Shown: positions 1 through 8,889 of the stretch, piece after piece | Layout: each line of letters starts with the position of its first letter | Position numbering within the stretch: position 1 is the stretch's first letter | Origin: Fimbriimonadaceae bacterium | Lineage (GTDB): Bacteria; Armatimonadota; Fimbriimonadia; Fimbriimonadales; Fimbriimonadaceae | DNA: 64,000 nucleotides | Assembly (NCBI GenBank): GCA_019454105.1 | Contig: CP075364.1 | Location: forward strand, 1,987,362-2,051,361 | Direction of reading: 5' to 3' | The notes under the pieces: generated by a model | Seen by the model: only the letters and a program-made list of their open reading frames with translations | Told to the model about the DNA's origin: nothing | Database searches by the model: none | Position numbers and translations under genes: made by a program

Positions 1-49
1 GCTGCCTGAGGTCGATTGGGACCTCGTGAACTGGATCGTCACTCCCTAA
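1..49 (+). CDS. 3' end of a secreted-protein gene (shared C-terminal domain)
   Basis: Only the last 15 codons and the TAA stop (47-49) are in the window. The encoded tail, LPEVDWDLVNWIVTP, is almost identical to the end of the 442-residue protein at 3550-4878 (LPEVDWDLVNWIVNP), and the DNA is nearly identical too. This is therefore the end of a paralogue or gene duplicate carrying the same C-terminal domain. The rest of the protein lies upstream and cannot be judged. Confidence 0.8.
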   Translation, partial: LPEVDWDLVNWIVTP

Positions 50-70
50 CGGGCCACTTGCCCCCTGACC

Positions 71-101
71 GGCGCGGAAGGAGCTCGGCTCCTTCCGCGC
101 C
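71..101 (+). terminator. Strong hairpin after the partial gene
   Basis: A perfect 14-bp GC-rich stem (71-84 pairs with 88-101) closes a 3-nt loop 22 nt after the stop codon. It is followed by ACTTCTC rather than a clean T-run, so it may be a terminator or an mRNA 3'-end stabiliser. Confidence 0.6.
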
Positions 102-212
102 ACTTCTCTATGAGCCAATAGTCCTATTGGCGAACAAATCGGCGCCTTGGCGCCTTCTGACGCAAACTAAGAGGGCAGGCTTTGCCATAGGCACCTGTCT
201 TGGAGTATCTCG

Positions 213-3200
213 ATGATGAGTCTTGTGAGAAATCTTCCCCGCCATTTAGCGTTGCTCGCGGCTGCTTCGTGGTTCGGCTTGGCACACGCCGAGGCCGAAC
301 CGCCGCACGTCTCCCTTTCCGTCAAGTTCGAGCTTCGGCCCGATCGCGACTCTTGGGACGTCGCCAGCCAGATCGCCCAGGGCCTTGGACGAGTCACCCG
401 GTCCAATTCGGGAGGCTACGTCATCCTTCTGAACGATCGGGTCGGCCTCAAGCAGGCCGTCGAGGCGGTTCGTGGACGCAAGAGCGTCCAGAAGGCCGAA
501 CCCGTCGAGCCGGTCTTCCCGACCCAGTTCATGACGATCCGGTCTGTCTCAAAGCTGAAGGCGCTGGTCGCGCGGTGGGAGAGTTCCTACAACGAGTACT
601 TGGCGTTCCATGAAAAGGAGGACAAGGACAAGTCGGGCGCTGGCGAATCGATCGACGAGATCCCCGGATTGGACGCCATGGGCGGATACCTGCAATGGCT
701 CCAGTACCGGGCTTACCCGAACGACACGGTCGACCTGAGCGGCTCGGAGCAACTCCGGCAGTTCCGAATGACTCAAATGGGGCAGGTTCCGGCAAACTCC
801 GCCCTGTGGGAGTTCATGGGCCCGACGAACTTGAACATCCCTTATCGGACTTACTACGGTCTGCGACCGATCAACGGCCGCGTGTCGGCCCTCGCCTACC
901 ATCCGACGCAAGCCGGAACCTATTATAAGGGTAGCGACGGCGGTGTCTGGAAGACGACCGACAGCGGGGTGAATTGGACTCCTCTGACCGACAATTGGCC
1001 CTCGCTCGAGGTCAGTTCGCTCGCGATCGATCCCGTCGATCCCAACATCGTTTACGCCGGGACCGGCGACCACCACTATTCCAGCTTTGGCGGGTTCGGC
1101 ATCATGAAGTCGACCGACGGGGGTCAGACCTGGAGCCAGAAAGGTCTTGGCGTGATCGGCAACGCCGCCGTCAGCGCCATCCGGGTCCTGCCCGAAGACC
1201 CCAACATCGTCTTCGCGACTTCCGGCAACGGGGGTGGCAACCCAGGCAAGATCCTCCGGTCCACCGACCGGGGCGAGACATGGAGCCAAGCCGTCGCCGT
1301 GACGACGAACTACTGCGGCCTCAGCATCGGTGCGAACTCGGGCAGCGGGAGGATCATTTGGGCGATCGGCTCTGGAACTCCGATGAGGATCTTCAAATCG
1401 ACCGACAACGGGGCCAACTGGACGGCCGTCACGGCGCCGACCACAGGCAACAACGGTACGGTGGGGATCGCTGCCTCAAAGATCAACCCGAACGTAGCCT
1501 ATGTCCTAGCAGGAGGCTCCCAGAAGATCTACAAGACCACTGACGGCGGCAACACCTGGACCGATACGACCGGCAACTTCCCAGGAGGCACCAACTGGAG
1601 CCAAGCCTGGTACGACTATTACATCGAAACAGGCGTGACCGGATCGCAGGACATCGTGGTCGTCGGGCTCATCGACGTCTGCGTCTCGATCAACGGCGGA
1701 TCCACGTGGCGCAACGCGGGAGGCGACAATTGGACGGCGACCTATAGCGGCACCGCCATCGTCCACAACGACCAACACGGGGTGGCCGTCAACCCGAACA
1801 ACCTGAGCGAGTTCCTGATCGGGTGCGACGGAGGCGTCTATCGTGGCCTCTATAACTCTTCGACCGACCGAATGAACTGGACGATCCTGAACAGGAACCT
1901 CGGGGTCACCCAGTTCTACACGATCTCCACGCACCCGACCAATAAAGACTACGCGATGGGCGGCACCCAGGACAATGCGACCCCGCACAGCTTTGCCGAC
2001 CTGCTGAACTGGGGCAACCCGGGGGCTGGCGACGGGGCAGGCTGCGTGATCAGTCAGCACAATCCTGCGATCCAGTACGACAGTTACCAGGGGCAGAACA
2101 TCCGTCGGACGAACAACTCCTACGGCTCGAGCTTCAGCATCACGCCGAGTTGGTCGGGGCACAGCGTTCCCTTCATCGGCAAGCTTTGGCAAGATCCGAA
2201 CAACTCGGCCTTCATCTATGCCAACACCAACTATCTCAATAGGTACAACGCATCGTCGAGCCAATGGACTTTGAGAGTCGGGAACATCGTCATGGGATCG
2301 ACCGTCTCCGCGGTCGCTCCAGCTCCCGGAGACAGCAACACGATCTATGCGGGCACCAGCGACGGCCGTGTTTGGCTCAGCACCGACTTTGGCGCGAACT
2401 TCGTCCGAATCGACCGCCAGGGCCAGGCCAATGGGCTACCGAACCGGGCCATGTCCGACATATCCGTCAACCCGTTTAACAAGCGGGACGTGGTCGTCGT
2501 GCTTTCGGGCAGTGGAACGCCTCGGGCGTACCGGACTCTCGACGCCTTTGCGGCTGCGCCGGTATGGACTAGCGTCACCGGTTCGGGCTCGTCCGCTCTC
2601 CCGAACATCTCCATGAACGCCATCGCCCGGGATCTGGCAGACCCGCTCAACACTTGGTACGTCGGCACAGACGGAGGGGTTTGGAAGACGACGAACGCAG
2701 GTGCAAGTTGGATCGACATCACCCAGCCACTCGGAATGCCGAACATTCCGGTGAACGGTTTGGAAGTCCGGCCCGGTACCGGATATCTGACGGCCGCCAC
2801 GTGGGGCCGGGGGATGTGGCGTCTTCGCCTTGCCGGAGCCGCCACGACCTCGGTTCCGAGCCTGTTCCGAGTCGTCTATGGGCGTACGGACACGGGCAAC
2901 GCCGCCAGTCTGAGCGCGATCGACGGCAACGTCTTGAGGATCTGCCGGTTCCTGGTTCCCAACCAGCAGGTCGCTCCGGTGACGGTTGAGGTCGAGAGCA
3001 CGACCCCAGTCACCGATCCGGCTTCGGTCGCGTTCCAGACTGTCGCAAGAGCCACCAGCGCGGGCAACTTCACAGAAACCCTCGACCTCTTCGATTGGCA
3101 GGCCAACCAGTTCGTGGACCCTGCCAACTCGTCGCTCGACACGACATTCAGGCTCGCCGAGGCCAAGAGTTCCGTGAACGCTTCGAGGTTCATTGGGGCT

Positions 3201-3308
3201 GGCGGCGCCTTGAAGGCCCGGTACCAAGTTCGCGCCAATGGCCCGACGGCGGTGCCGAGTTGGTGCATCGAGCACGATCGGGCAAGCTGGCTCGTGACCC
3301 GACAATAG
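213..3308 (+). CDS. Secreted Asp-box (BNR/sortilin-like) beta-propeller protein with shared C-terminal domain
   Basis: A 1031-residue protein with a signal peptide (hydrophobic stretch about 11-24, cleavage near AHA-EAE). Residues 30-100 form a small alpha/beta-looking N-domain. From about 240 to 870 there are at least eight Asp-box motifs of the S/T-x-D/N-x-G-x-T/x-W type (SDGGVWKTTDSGVNW, STDGGQTW, STDRGETW, STDNGANW, TTDGGNTW), as in sortilin/VPS10 and sialidase-like propellers. The last 150 residues match the C-terminal domain of the next gene (SVxFxxxxR, GxFxxxLxxF/WxW, GxLxAR, W near the end). No sialidase catalytic set is evident, so an enzymatic role is not claimed; binding or a surface role is likely. 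ATG follows TGGAG; the alternative ATG is the next codon. Confidence 0.9.
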   Translation: MMSLVRNLPRHLALLAAASWFGLAHAEAEPPHVSLSVKFELRPDRDSWDVASQIAQGLGRVTRSNSGGYVILLNDRVGLKQAVEAVRGRKSVQKAEPVEPVFPTQFMTIRSVSKLKALVARWESSYNEYLAFHEKEDKDKSGAGESIDEIPGLDAMGGYLQWLQYRAYPNDTVDLSGSEQLRQFRMTQMGQVPANSALWEFMGPTNLNIPYRTYYGLRPINGRVSALAYHPTQAGTYYKGSDGGVWKTTDSGVNWTPLTDNWPSLEVSSLAIDPVDPNIVYAGTGDHHYSSFGGFGIMKSTDGGQTWSQKGLGVIGNAAVSAIRVLPEDPNIVFATSGNGGGNPGKILRSTDRGETWSQAVAVTTNYCGLSIGANSGSGRIIWAIGSGTPMRIFKSTDNGANWTAVTAPTTGNNGTVGIAASKINPNVAYVLAGGSQKIYKTTDGGNTWTDTTGNFPGGTNWSQAWYDYYIETGVTGSQDIVVVGLIDVCVSINGGSTWRNAGGDNWTATYSGTAIVHNDQHGVAVNPNNLSEFLIGCDGGVYRGLYNSSTDRMNWTILNRNLGVTQFYTISTHPTNKDYAMGGTQDNATPHSFADLLNWGNPGAGDGAGCVISQHNPAIQYDSYQGQNIRRTNNSYGSSFSITPSWSGHSVPFIGKLWQDPNNSAFIYANTNYLNRYNASSSQWTLRVGNIVMGSTVSAVAPAPGDSNTIYAGTSDGRVWLSTDFGANFVRIDRQGQANGLPNRAMSDISVNPFNKRDVVVVLSGSGTPRAYRTLDAFAAAPVWTSVTGSGSSALPNISMNAIARDLADPLNTWYVGTDGGVWKTTNAGASWIDITQPLGMPNIPVNGLEVRPGTGYLTAATWGRGMWRLRLAGAATTSVPSLFRVVYGRTDTGNAASLSAIDGNVLRICRFLVPNQQVAPVTVEVESTTPVTDPASVAFQTVARATSAGNFTETLDLFDWQANQFVDPANSSLDTTFRLAEAKSSVNASRFIGAGGALKARYQVRANGPTAVPSWCIEHDRASWLVTRQ

Positions 3309-3324
3309 GCTGGCGACCGCCAAA

Positions 3325-3395
3325 CTTGGCCCCGCGTTATGACGGGGCCAAGTCTCCTGCCAACGCCCCCAGTCCACCGACTGGGGGTGCTTTTT
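3325..3395 (+). terminator. Tandem hairpins ending in a T-run
   Basis: A perfect 10-bp stem (3325-3334 with 3343-3352) is followed by a second stem (3366-3373 with 3380-3387, six-nt loop) and TTTTT at 3391-3395. This is a standard rho-independent terminator for the Asp-box gene, with an extra hairpin before it. Confidence 0.85.
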
Positions 3396-3441
3396 GTCAA
3401 ATTTCTAGCAATTTTGACGGGCCTTTCATCGAACAAACTGT

Positions 3442-3470
3442 TTGCCCGTGTGGTGTTTGTGGTGTATCTT
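3442..3470 (+). promoter_or_regulatory. Candidate sigma-70-type promoter for the 3550 gene
   Basis: TTGCCC (3442-3447) and TATCTT (3465-3470) are separated by 17 nt, about 80 nt before the ATG at 3550 and just after the preceding terminator. The match is moderate, and it is supported mainly by position. Confidence 0.35.
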
Positions 3471-3549
3471 ATCGGGTGAGAATACGAATTCTCTACCTGC
3501 CTGACCCCCCGATGAAGGGAAGTCATGCTCTCGATGTGGAGACGACACC

Positions 3550-4878
3550 ATGAAAAGCATCCGATTCTTCAGTCTTTGTGCGGCGGCCCTTGGCTTCAGC
3601 GCCGCACACGCCCAGACCATTGATGGCCAGCGCGACGCCGGCTATACCGACGTCGCCGTTCAGAACACGGAGACCGGCTTCGGCGACAGCAACCTTGGCC
3701 TCATCGACAAGGCCAACGGCTCCGAGCTTGACCGCTTCAGCTACGTCCGCACCGCTACCGACCTTTACATCTTTATCGGTGGCAACCTGGAGAACGGCCC
3801 CAGCGTTTATCAGAAGGTCGCGATCTTCTTTGATTCGATTCCTGGCGGATACAATCGTCTGCCGCAAGACCTTCCGGACATCGACTTCAACCGCCTCATT
3901 CGAATGGGCGACGACGGCTCGGGCAACGGCCTGACCTTCGACGCCGGGTTCGAAGCCGACCACTACATTGGCTTCGTCAACGGCGGCGATCCAGTCGGCG
4001 TGTTCGTGAACTACGCCCAGATCGAGACGATCGGCAATGGCGGTGTCGCTTACTACATGGGATCGACCTTCCCGGGAAGCAACGGATTCCTTGACGGGGG
4101 AAACAATCCCTTTGGGGTCGCGGGCACGATCGACAACAGCAACACGGCTGGTGTTCCCGGCGGGTTCGGCTCGGACCCGGGCAACGGCGCGACCGTCACT
4201 ACTGGCATCGAGATCAGGATCCCGCTGGGCCAACTTGGTAGCCCTACAGGCCCGATCAAGATCTGTGCCTTTGTCCACAGCGACGGCCTTGACTTCCTGA
4301 GCAACCAGGTACTCAAGGGCATCGGCGGGGGCGACAACCTCGCTGACCCCCGGTTTGTCAACTTCTCCAGCATCTCGGGCGATCAGTACGTCGTCATCCC
4401 GCCGCCCGCAGCCCCTGAGACCATCGCTCCCGACGCTCTGACGCTTCAGCGCGGCCAGATCATCTCGGGCACGATCGCCGACCTGGCGACCGACAACAAC
4501 GTCGCCCTCCGCCTGAAGAAGTTCTTCGTGGCGAACCCGGTCGAGCCGTTCGTCTGGGGCACGCTCCAGGGCACGACCTCGATCCTGACCCCGAGCAGCG
4601 TGACCTTCCGGGTCAAGAGCCGCATGGTCACCGGCGGCCAGTTCCGCCAGGAGCTCGAGCAGTGGAACTGGAACACCAGCTCCTACGAGAACCTGCTGAA
4701 CACCAACCCGTTCAACACGGTCTACGGCACCCGCGAGTCCGTCGCGAGCCCGGCGACCGGCAAGGTCAACGGCAGCGGCCGCTTGCAGGCCCGGATCCGC
4801 ACGTTCCCGAACGGCATCTCGGCCAACCCGCTTCCTGAGGTCGATTGGGACCTCGTGAACTGGATCGTCAACCCGTAA
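3550..4878 (+). CDS. Secreted protein with shared C-terminal domain
   Basis: A 442-residue protein with a clear signal peptide (MKSIRFFSLCAAALGFSAAHA, cleaved before QTID). Residues 23-285 form an unrecognised domain, rich in Gly/Asn/Asp, that looks like a beta-rich surface or matrix domain. Residues 287-442 are the same C-terminal domain as in the preceding 1031-residue protein and in the truncated gene at the window start: DNNVALRLKKFFVANP, then SSVTFRVKSR, GGQFRQELEQWNW, GRLQARIR and a closing DLVNWIV. It stands as its own transcription unit between terminators. The function is unknown. GTGGAG lies about 10 nt before the ATG. Confidence 0.88.
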   Translation: MKSIRFFSLCAAALGFSAAHAQTIDGQRDAGYTDVAVQNTETGFGDSNLGLIDKANGSELDRFSYVRTATDLYIFIGGNLENGPSVYQKVAIFFDSIPGGYNRLPQDLPDIDFNRLIRMGDDGSGNGLTFDAGFEADHYIGFVNGGDPVGVFVNYAQIETIGNGGVAYYMGSTFPGSNGFLDGGNNPFGVAGTIDNSNTAGVPGGFGSDPGNGATVTTGIEIRIPLGQLGSPTGPIKICAFVHSDGLDFLSNQVLKGIGGGDNLADPRFVNFSSISGDQYVVIPPPAAPETIAPDALTLQRGQIISGTIADLATDNNVALRLKKFFVANPVEPFVWGTLQGTTSILTPSSVTFRVKSRMVTGGQFRQELEQWNWNTSSYENLLNTNPFNTVYGTRESVASPATGKVNGSGRLQARIRTFPNGISANPLPEVDWDLVNWIVNP

Positions 4879-4892
4879 GGGCTTGACTCCCG

Positions 4893-4928
4893 CCCCCTCC
4901 CCTGCTCATGGGGAGGGGGTTTTCTTTT
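4893..4928 (+). terminator. Rho-independent terminator of the G/C-palindrome type
   Basis: A perfect 10-bp C-run/G-run stem (4893-4902 with 4910-4919) with a seven-nt loop is followed by TTTTCTTTT. The palindrome resembles the repeat at 25797-25822, so it may be a copy of a dispersed element that serves as a terminator here. Confidence 0.85.
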
Positions 4929-4998
4929 GGCCCTTCCCCCTTCATCAATGCTGACTTCCTGACCTCGTCCACGGGGATGGGGCGCGGGCTGGCTAAGC

Positions 4999-5027
4999 GG
5001 CCCAGTGGGGAGTCCCCTCACTGGGCC
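4999..5027. repeat. Inverted repeat upstream of sufB
   Basis: A 9-bp arm GGCCCAGTG (4999-5007) pairs with CACTGGGCC (5019-5027). An inner GGGG/CCCC pairing is also possible. It lies 67 nt before the sufB start. There is no T-run, so an mRNA leader structure or protein site is as likely as a terminator. Confidence 0.5.
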
Positions 5028-5093
5028 TTCAGATCTGTGAATCAGGAATTATCAGTCAAGATCTAACGTAGACGCCGATAGGCAAAGGTCAAA

Positions 5094-6677
5094 ATGAGTT
5101 CCGCGAAAATCGACCTCGAAACCCCTCAGACTGACGACGAGCTGCTCGAGCATTACGCAGACCGCGATTACCAGTGGGGGTTCGTCAGCGACGTCGAAGC
5201 GGAGACTCTCCCTCCAGGGCTCACGGAGGACACCGTCCGGTTTATTAGTGCCAAGAAGAATGAGCCTAACTGGATGATCGAATGGCGGCTCAAGGCCTTC
5301 CGCCACCTCCAAACTTTGCCTTACCCGAAGTGGCCCAACGTCGACTATCCCCAGCCCGACCTGCAGGCGATCAGCTACTACTCCGCGCCCAAGAAGCGGC
5401 CCGTCCTCAATTCGATCGATGAGGCGGACCCGGAACTAGTCCGAACTTTCGAGAAGCTTGGGATTCCGCTCCGCGAGCAAGAGATCCTGCTGAACGTCAA
5501 GGGCGCGGCCGAAGCCCATGCCGCCGGAACGCCACCCCTGAACCCCTCCTCATCATCGGGGCAAGGCTCTGCAGACGAGGAGGCGGCTCCCGCTCGGGGC
5601 GGGGTGGCGATCGATGCCGTGTTCGACTCGGTCAGCGTCGTCACCACCTTTAAGGAGGAACTCCGCAAGGCGGGGGTCATCTTTTGTTCGATCAGCGAGG
5701 CCATCCAGGAGCACCCTGACCTCATTCGCGAGTACCTCGGCTCCGTCGTCCCCTATAGCGACAACTACTACGCCACGCTCAACAGCGCAGTCTTCAGCGA
5801 CGGGAGCTTCGTCTACGTCCCCAAGGGCGTGCGCTGCCCCATGGAACTCAGCACCTATTTCCGGATCAACGCCGAGAACACCGGTCAGTTCGAGCGCACC
5901 CTCATCATCGCCGAGGAAGGGGCGTATGTGAGCTACCTGGAGGGCTGCACCGCGCCGAAGCGCGACGAGAACCAGCTCCACGCCGCCGTCGTCGAGCTCG
6001 TCGCTATGGCTGACGCCACCATCAAGTACAGCACCGTCCAGAACTGGTACCCAGGCGACAAAGACGGCAAGGGCGGAATCTACAACTTCGTGACCAAGCG
6101 AGGGATCTGCCGCGGCGACCGCGCCAAGATCACCTGGACCCAGGTCGAGACGGGCTCCGCCATCACCTGGAAGTATCCCAGCGTCATCCTCAAGGGAGAC
6201 GATAGCGTCGGCGAGTTCTACAGCGTCGCCCTCACGGCCCGCAAGCAGCAGGCCGACACCGGCACGAAGATGGTGCACATCGGCAAGCGCACCCGCTCGA
6301 CCATCGTCAGCAAGGGCATCAGCGCCGGCAACGGCCAGAACACCTACCGGGGCCTCGTCAAGATCAACGCAGGCGCCGACGGGGCCCGCAACTACAGCGT
6401 CTGCGACTCCATGCTCATGGGCGACCGGTGCGGCGCCCACACCTTCCCTTACATCGAGGTCAAGAACAACACCGCCAAGATGGAGCATGAGGCGACGACC
6501 TCGAAGATCGGCGAAGACCAACTCTTCTACCTCGCCCAGCGCGGGATCAACGAAGAGGACGCGGTGAACATGATCGTCTCAGGCTTCTGCAAGGACGTCT
6601 TCAGGGAACTCCCGATGGAGTTCGCCGTCGAAGCCCAGAAGCTCCTGGCGGTCAGCCTCGAGCACTCAGTCGGATAG
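5094..6677 (+). CDS. sufB: Fe-S cluster assembly scaffold SufB
   Basis: A 527-residue SufB, the scaffold subunit of the cytosolic SufBC2D complex on which Fe-S clusters are built. The C-terminal half is very typical: [65 protein letters not shown] and an end at SLEHSVG, so the conserved Cys and His sites are kept. The protein is about 45-50 residues longer than usual. Most of the excess is a low-complexity Ala/Pro/Ser/Gly insert at about 136-170 (DNA 5499-5603), where other SufBs run straight into the DAVFDSVSV segment. No sufC, sufD or sufS is adjacent. AAAGG precedes the ATG. Confidence 0.96.
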   Translation: MSSAKIDLETPQTDDELLEHYADRDYQWGFVSDVEAETLPPGLTEDTVRFISAKKNEPNWMIEWRLKAFRHLQTLPYPKWPNVDYPQPDLQAISYYSAPKKRPVLNSIDEADPELVRTFEKLGIPLREQEILLNVKGAAEAHAAGTPPLNPSSSSGQGSADEEAAPARGGVAIDAVFDSVSVVTTFKEELRKAGVIFCSISEAIQEHPDLIREYLGSVVPYSDNYYATLNSAVFSDGSFVYVPKGVRCPMELSTYFRINAENTGQFERTLIIAEEGAYVSYLEGCTAPKRDENQLHAAVVELVAMADATIKYSTVQNWYPGDKDGKGGIYNFVTKRGICRGDRAKITWTQVETGSAITWKYPSVILKGDDSVGEFYSVALTARKQQADTGTKMVHIGKRTRSTIVSKGISAGNGQNTYRGLVKINAGADGARNYSVCDSMLMGDRCGAHTFPYIEVKNNTAKMEHEATTSKIGEDQLFYLAQRGINEEDAVNMIVSGFCKDVFRELPMEFAVEAQKLLAVSLEHSVG

Positions 6678-6791
6678 GTTCGGAGGGCGGCGGTTCATGG
6701 CGGGACACCAGAGCGGAAAAGCCTTTCTTCGCTTACGGATTCTGCTCTTTGACTCGTGCGAGCTTAGCAGTCAAGCCAGCTTCAGCAACCC

Positions 6792-7592
6792 CTACGTCCT
6801 TTCCTCTAGGGCATCGAGTGGAACGAACCACCGACCGTTTCTGACGCAATTTACGTAGCTGGATTGCCACCAATTGGAGCCGGTCTTAAAAGCGTAGGAG
6901 CCCAGAGGGACGATGGTTCGGCGATCTGAACGGACAAATGAGATCGTGCCTAGGACGTCATTCTTTGCGACCGTAAGGTCTTGAGCCTGACACCAGGCTT
7001 CAACGTCGACAAGGATGAGGCCAGATGGGGCCCTGCGACAGGGCAGTCGCTTTCCACGGACAGTCAGTGACTCCTCTGAACCAAGCTTGCTCCCTTCGAT
7101 GCGGGCGACGCCCCAGCGTACGATTCCTTCAATGGCTTCGAGTTCTTCCTCGGGGGCATCAGGAGCCCCCTTGGGCAGATTCCACTTCACATGGATTTCG
7201 CTTCGTCCGAACATGCACCCGGCGACGCTGACCCGACCACCACGCACAACACCAAGTTCGCCCATGGGAAACCCAGACCATGTCGTGAGCTTCTCTGTCA
7301 GCGAGTCCCTTGCACCCATGGTCGCTAAACGGAAATTGAGCTCGCGGTCAGGATCGTCGTCCAATGCGATCCCAAACCTAATAGTGAGACGAGCGTCGTC
7401 TGTGACTCGACGGTAGTTGAGGTCAACACCGTGACGAGTCGTTCTGGAAATCTCTTCAAGCCCGTTGATGCGTCCGGACTTTGGCTCAAGGAAAGTGGCA
7501 ATCAACGAGTAGTCTTCAGTCGGTTTGACGTTGCCTCGGGCCGATGTGACGACGAAAGCAACGCACGCAACGATTACGTTTTGTTTGATCAT
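6792..7592 (-). CDS. Secreted protein of unknown function
   Basis: A 266-residue protein with a probable signal peptide (MIKQNVIVACVAFVVTSARG). I recognise no family. The sequence is mostly beta-like with scattered Cys residues. Its ATG overlaps the stop of the upstream gene (ATGA, 7589-7592), so the two are translationally coupled and probably work together. GC content and codon use look lower than in sufB and deoB on either side. Confidence 0.72.
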   Translation of the reverse strand: MIKQNVIVACVAFVVTSARGNVKPTEDYSLIATFLEPKSGRINGLEEISRTTRHGVDLNYRRVTDDARLTIRFGIALDDDPDRELNFRLATMGARDSLTEKLTTWSGFPMGELGVVRGGRVSVAGCMFGRSEIHVKWNLPKGAPDAPEEELEAIEGIVRWGVARIEGSKLGSEESLTVRGKRLPCRRAPSGLILVDVEAWCQAQDLTVAKNDVLGTISFVRSDRRTIVPLGSYAFKTGSNWWQSSYVNCVRNGRWFVPLDALEERT

Positions 7593-8761
7593 TGAAGTTC
7601 TCCAAAGCCGAACAGCCAGACGGTGTGCCCGACCGGCCCAGCGGTTGCCGGTGGGAAGAAACCTGCCACCAAGCCGTAGTACCAGCTAAACACTTGGTTT
7701 TGCCAATAAGATGTGTTGGGCCACGACCACACCGGTTGCTTCCAAATGCTCGAGTCGTAGTGATGCCATGGCGCAGCACAGGCATCGAATATGCTTCCCG
7801 CATAAGAAGCTGTGCGGTGAAAACTCCAAACTCTCTGGGAATAGTTCCACGGCACGGAAGGGTCACTACCGATCGGACAAAGGAGGTTCGTCCAGATACC
7901 AATTGGGTGAGGATTTGGAGTTAGAGAGTAGGCAGTGTGTGTGAACAGAGACATATAAATGCCTATCGAAGCGCAGGCGATCTGAAGGTAACAGGCCATA
8001 TCAGAACAATCGCCGACGACAGCCTGGAAGAGCTTATTGGTACTCCACGTGGAAAGCGAAAAGGCCGCGGGCTGTCCACCTGTGGGACCCTTGAAGTATT
8101 CAGGGGGAAGGCCACCATTGTACGTCGCGTACCCCGAATAGAAGAGACCTTTCGTGATGTACTCGCGACAGGCGGGCGAACCTGTTCGGCCAGTCGCCCA
8201 CAAACATGCGTCCTCTAACACATCAGTCCAAACTGGAATTTGGTTGCCGTAGCCAGTCCCTCGCGGAGTCGAGTCCGTCAAGTAGATCCTCGTCCCCAGA
8301 TCGCCGCCTAGTCCTGTATGGATGGAACTGCACTGGAACGGCAATGAGAGATTGCCAAGAGTGACGAAGTTAGGCAATCCCACGAGGTCGAACTCGACCG
8401 TCGCCGACCCGCCGGGCGTGAAGTGCAGTTGAAACGTCGCTGGAGAAGCCGCGACTGGAAGGGCACCGCTCGCAGAGGCGTACGAACCAGGCCCGATGTC
8501 GAGCGTAGCGTCGTGCTCGTGCGGCCCAGGATACGAAAGCGTCATTTTGACCCGCTTTGGAGCCAACGTCCTGAGCCAAGCGACGGCTGGGGCTCCTCCC
8601 TCGACTGAGAGTTCGGCCGGGGGATATTGCCCCGGGTAAATCGCAGCGCTCGTCAGGGGCTCGCTCTGGAGGTAGTCCACCAGGTGGAGGCTGTAAGGCG
8701 GAACGGCGCTCCACGCAAGAGGGCTTAGAGCCAGGAGCCCGTGCGCGAGCAATTTTCTCAT
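7589..8761 (-). CDS. Secreted transglutaminase-like protein
   Basis: I place the start at the ATG at 8761, which has GGAG six nt upstream and begins a signal peptide (MRKLLAHGLLALSPLAWS). A longer frame back to 8872 lacks this support. The protein is about 390 residues. Near the middle, GDCSDMACYLQIACASIGI looks like the Cys helix of the transglutaminase/papain-like fold, and FHRTASYAGSIFDAC further on supplies a His and an Asp in suitable places. This fold call rests on motif shape only. It is coupled by a 4-nt overlap to the unknown secreted protein downstream, with no neighbour that suggests a substrate. Confidence 0.75.
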   Translation of the reverse strand: MRKLLAHGLLALSPLAWSAVPPYSLHLVDYLQSEPLTSAAIYPGQYPPAELSVEGGAPAVAWLRTLAPKRVKMTLSYPGPHEHDATLDIGPGSYASASGALPVAASPATFQLHFTPGGSATVEFDLVGLPNFVTLGNLSLPFQCSSIHTGLGGDLGTRIYLTDSTPRGTGYGNQIPVWTDVLEDACLWATGRTGSPACREYITKGLFYSGYATYNGGLPPEYFKGPTGGQPAAFSLSTWSTNKLFQAVVGDCSDMACYLQIACASIGIYMSLFTHTAYSLTPNPHPIGIWTNLLCPIGSDPSVPWNYSQRVWSFHRTASYAGSIFDACAAPWHHYDSSIWKQPVWSWPNTSYWQNQVFSWYYGLVAGFFPPATAGPVGHTVWLFGFGELQ

Positions 8762-8889
8762 GTCTCCAGAGTACAGCAAAAACCTCAGAGGGCCAAGGGA
8801 TAAAAAAGTAGCTAGTAGTTTTGCTGATGAGTCTTCTTTTGTGGGAGAAGAATTGTGGCATGCGCGAGACAACCCGCGAGTTCTCCCGG

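Noticed and set aside
118-200. Possible c-di-GMP (GEMM-I) riboswitch upstream of the Asp-box gene: GACGCAAA at about 160-167 and nearby hairpins
   Set aside because: The conserved GGGCAAACC part and the second stem order are not there, and GCAAA simply pairs with a later TTTGC. Not enough for a call; a covariance-model search would settle it.
8762-8872. N-terminal extension of the transglutaminase-like protein
   Set aside because: It precedes a clear signal peptide, while GGAG lies at the right distance from the ATG at 8761.
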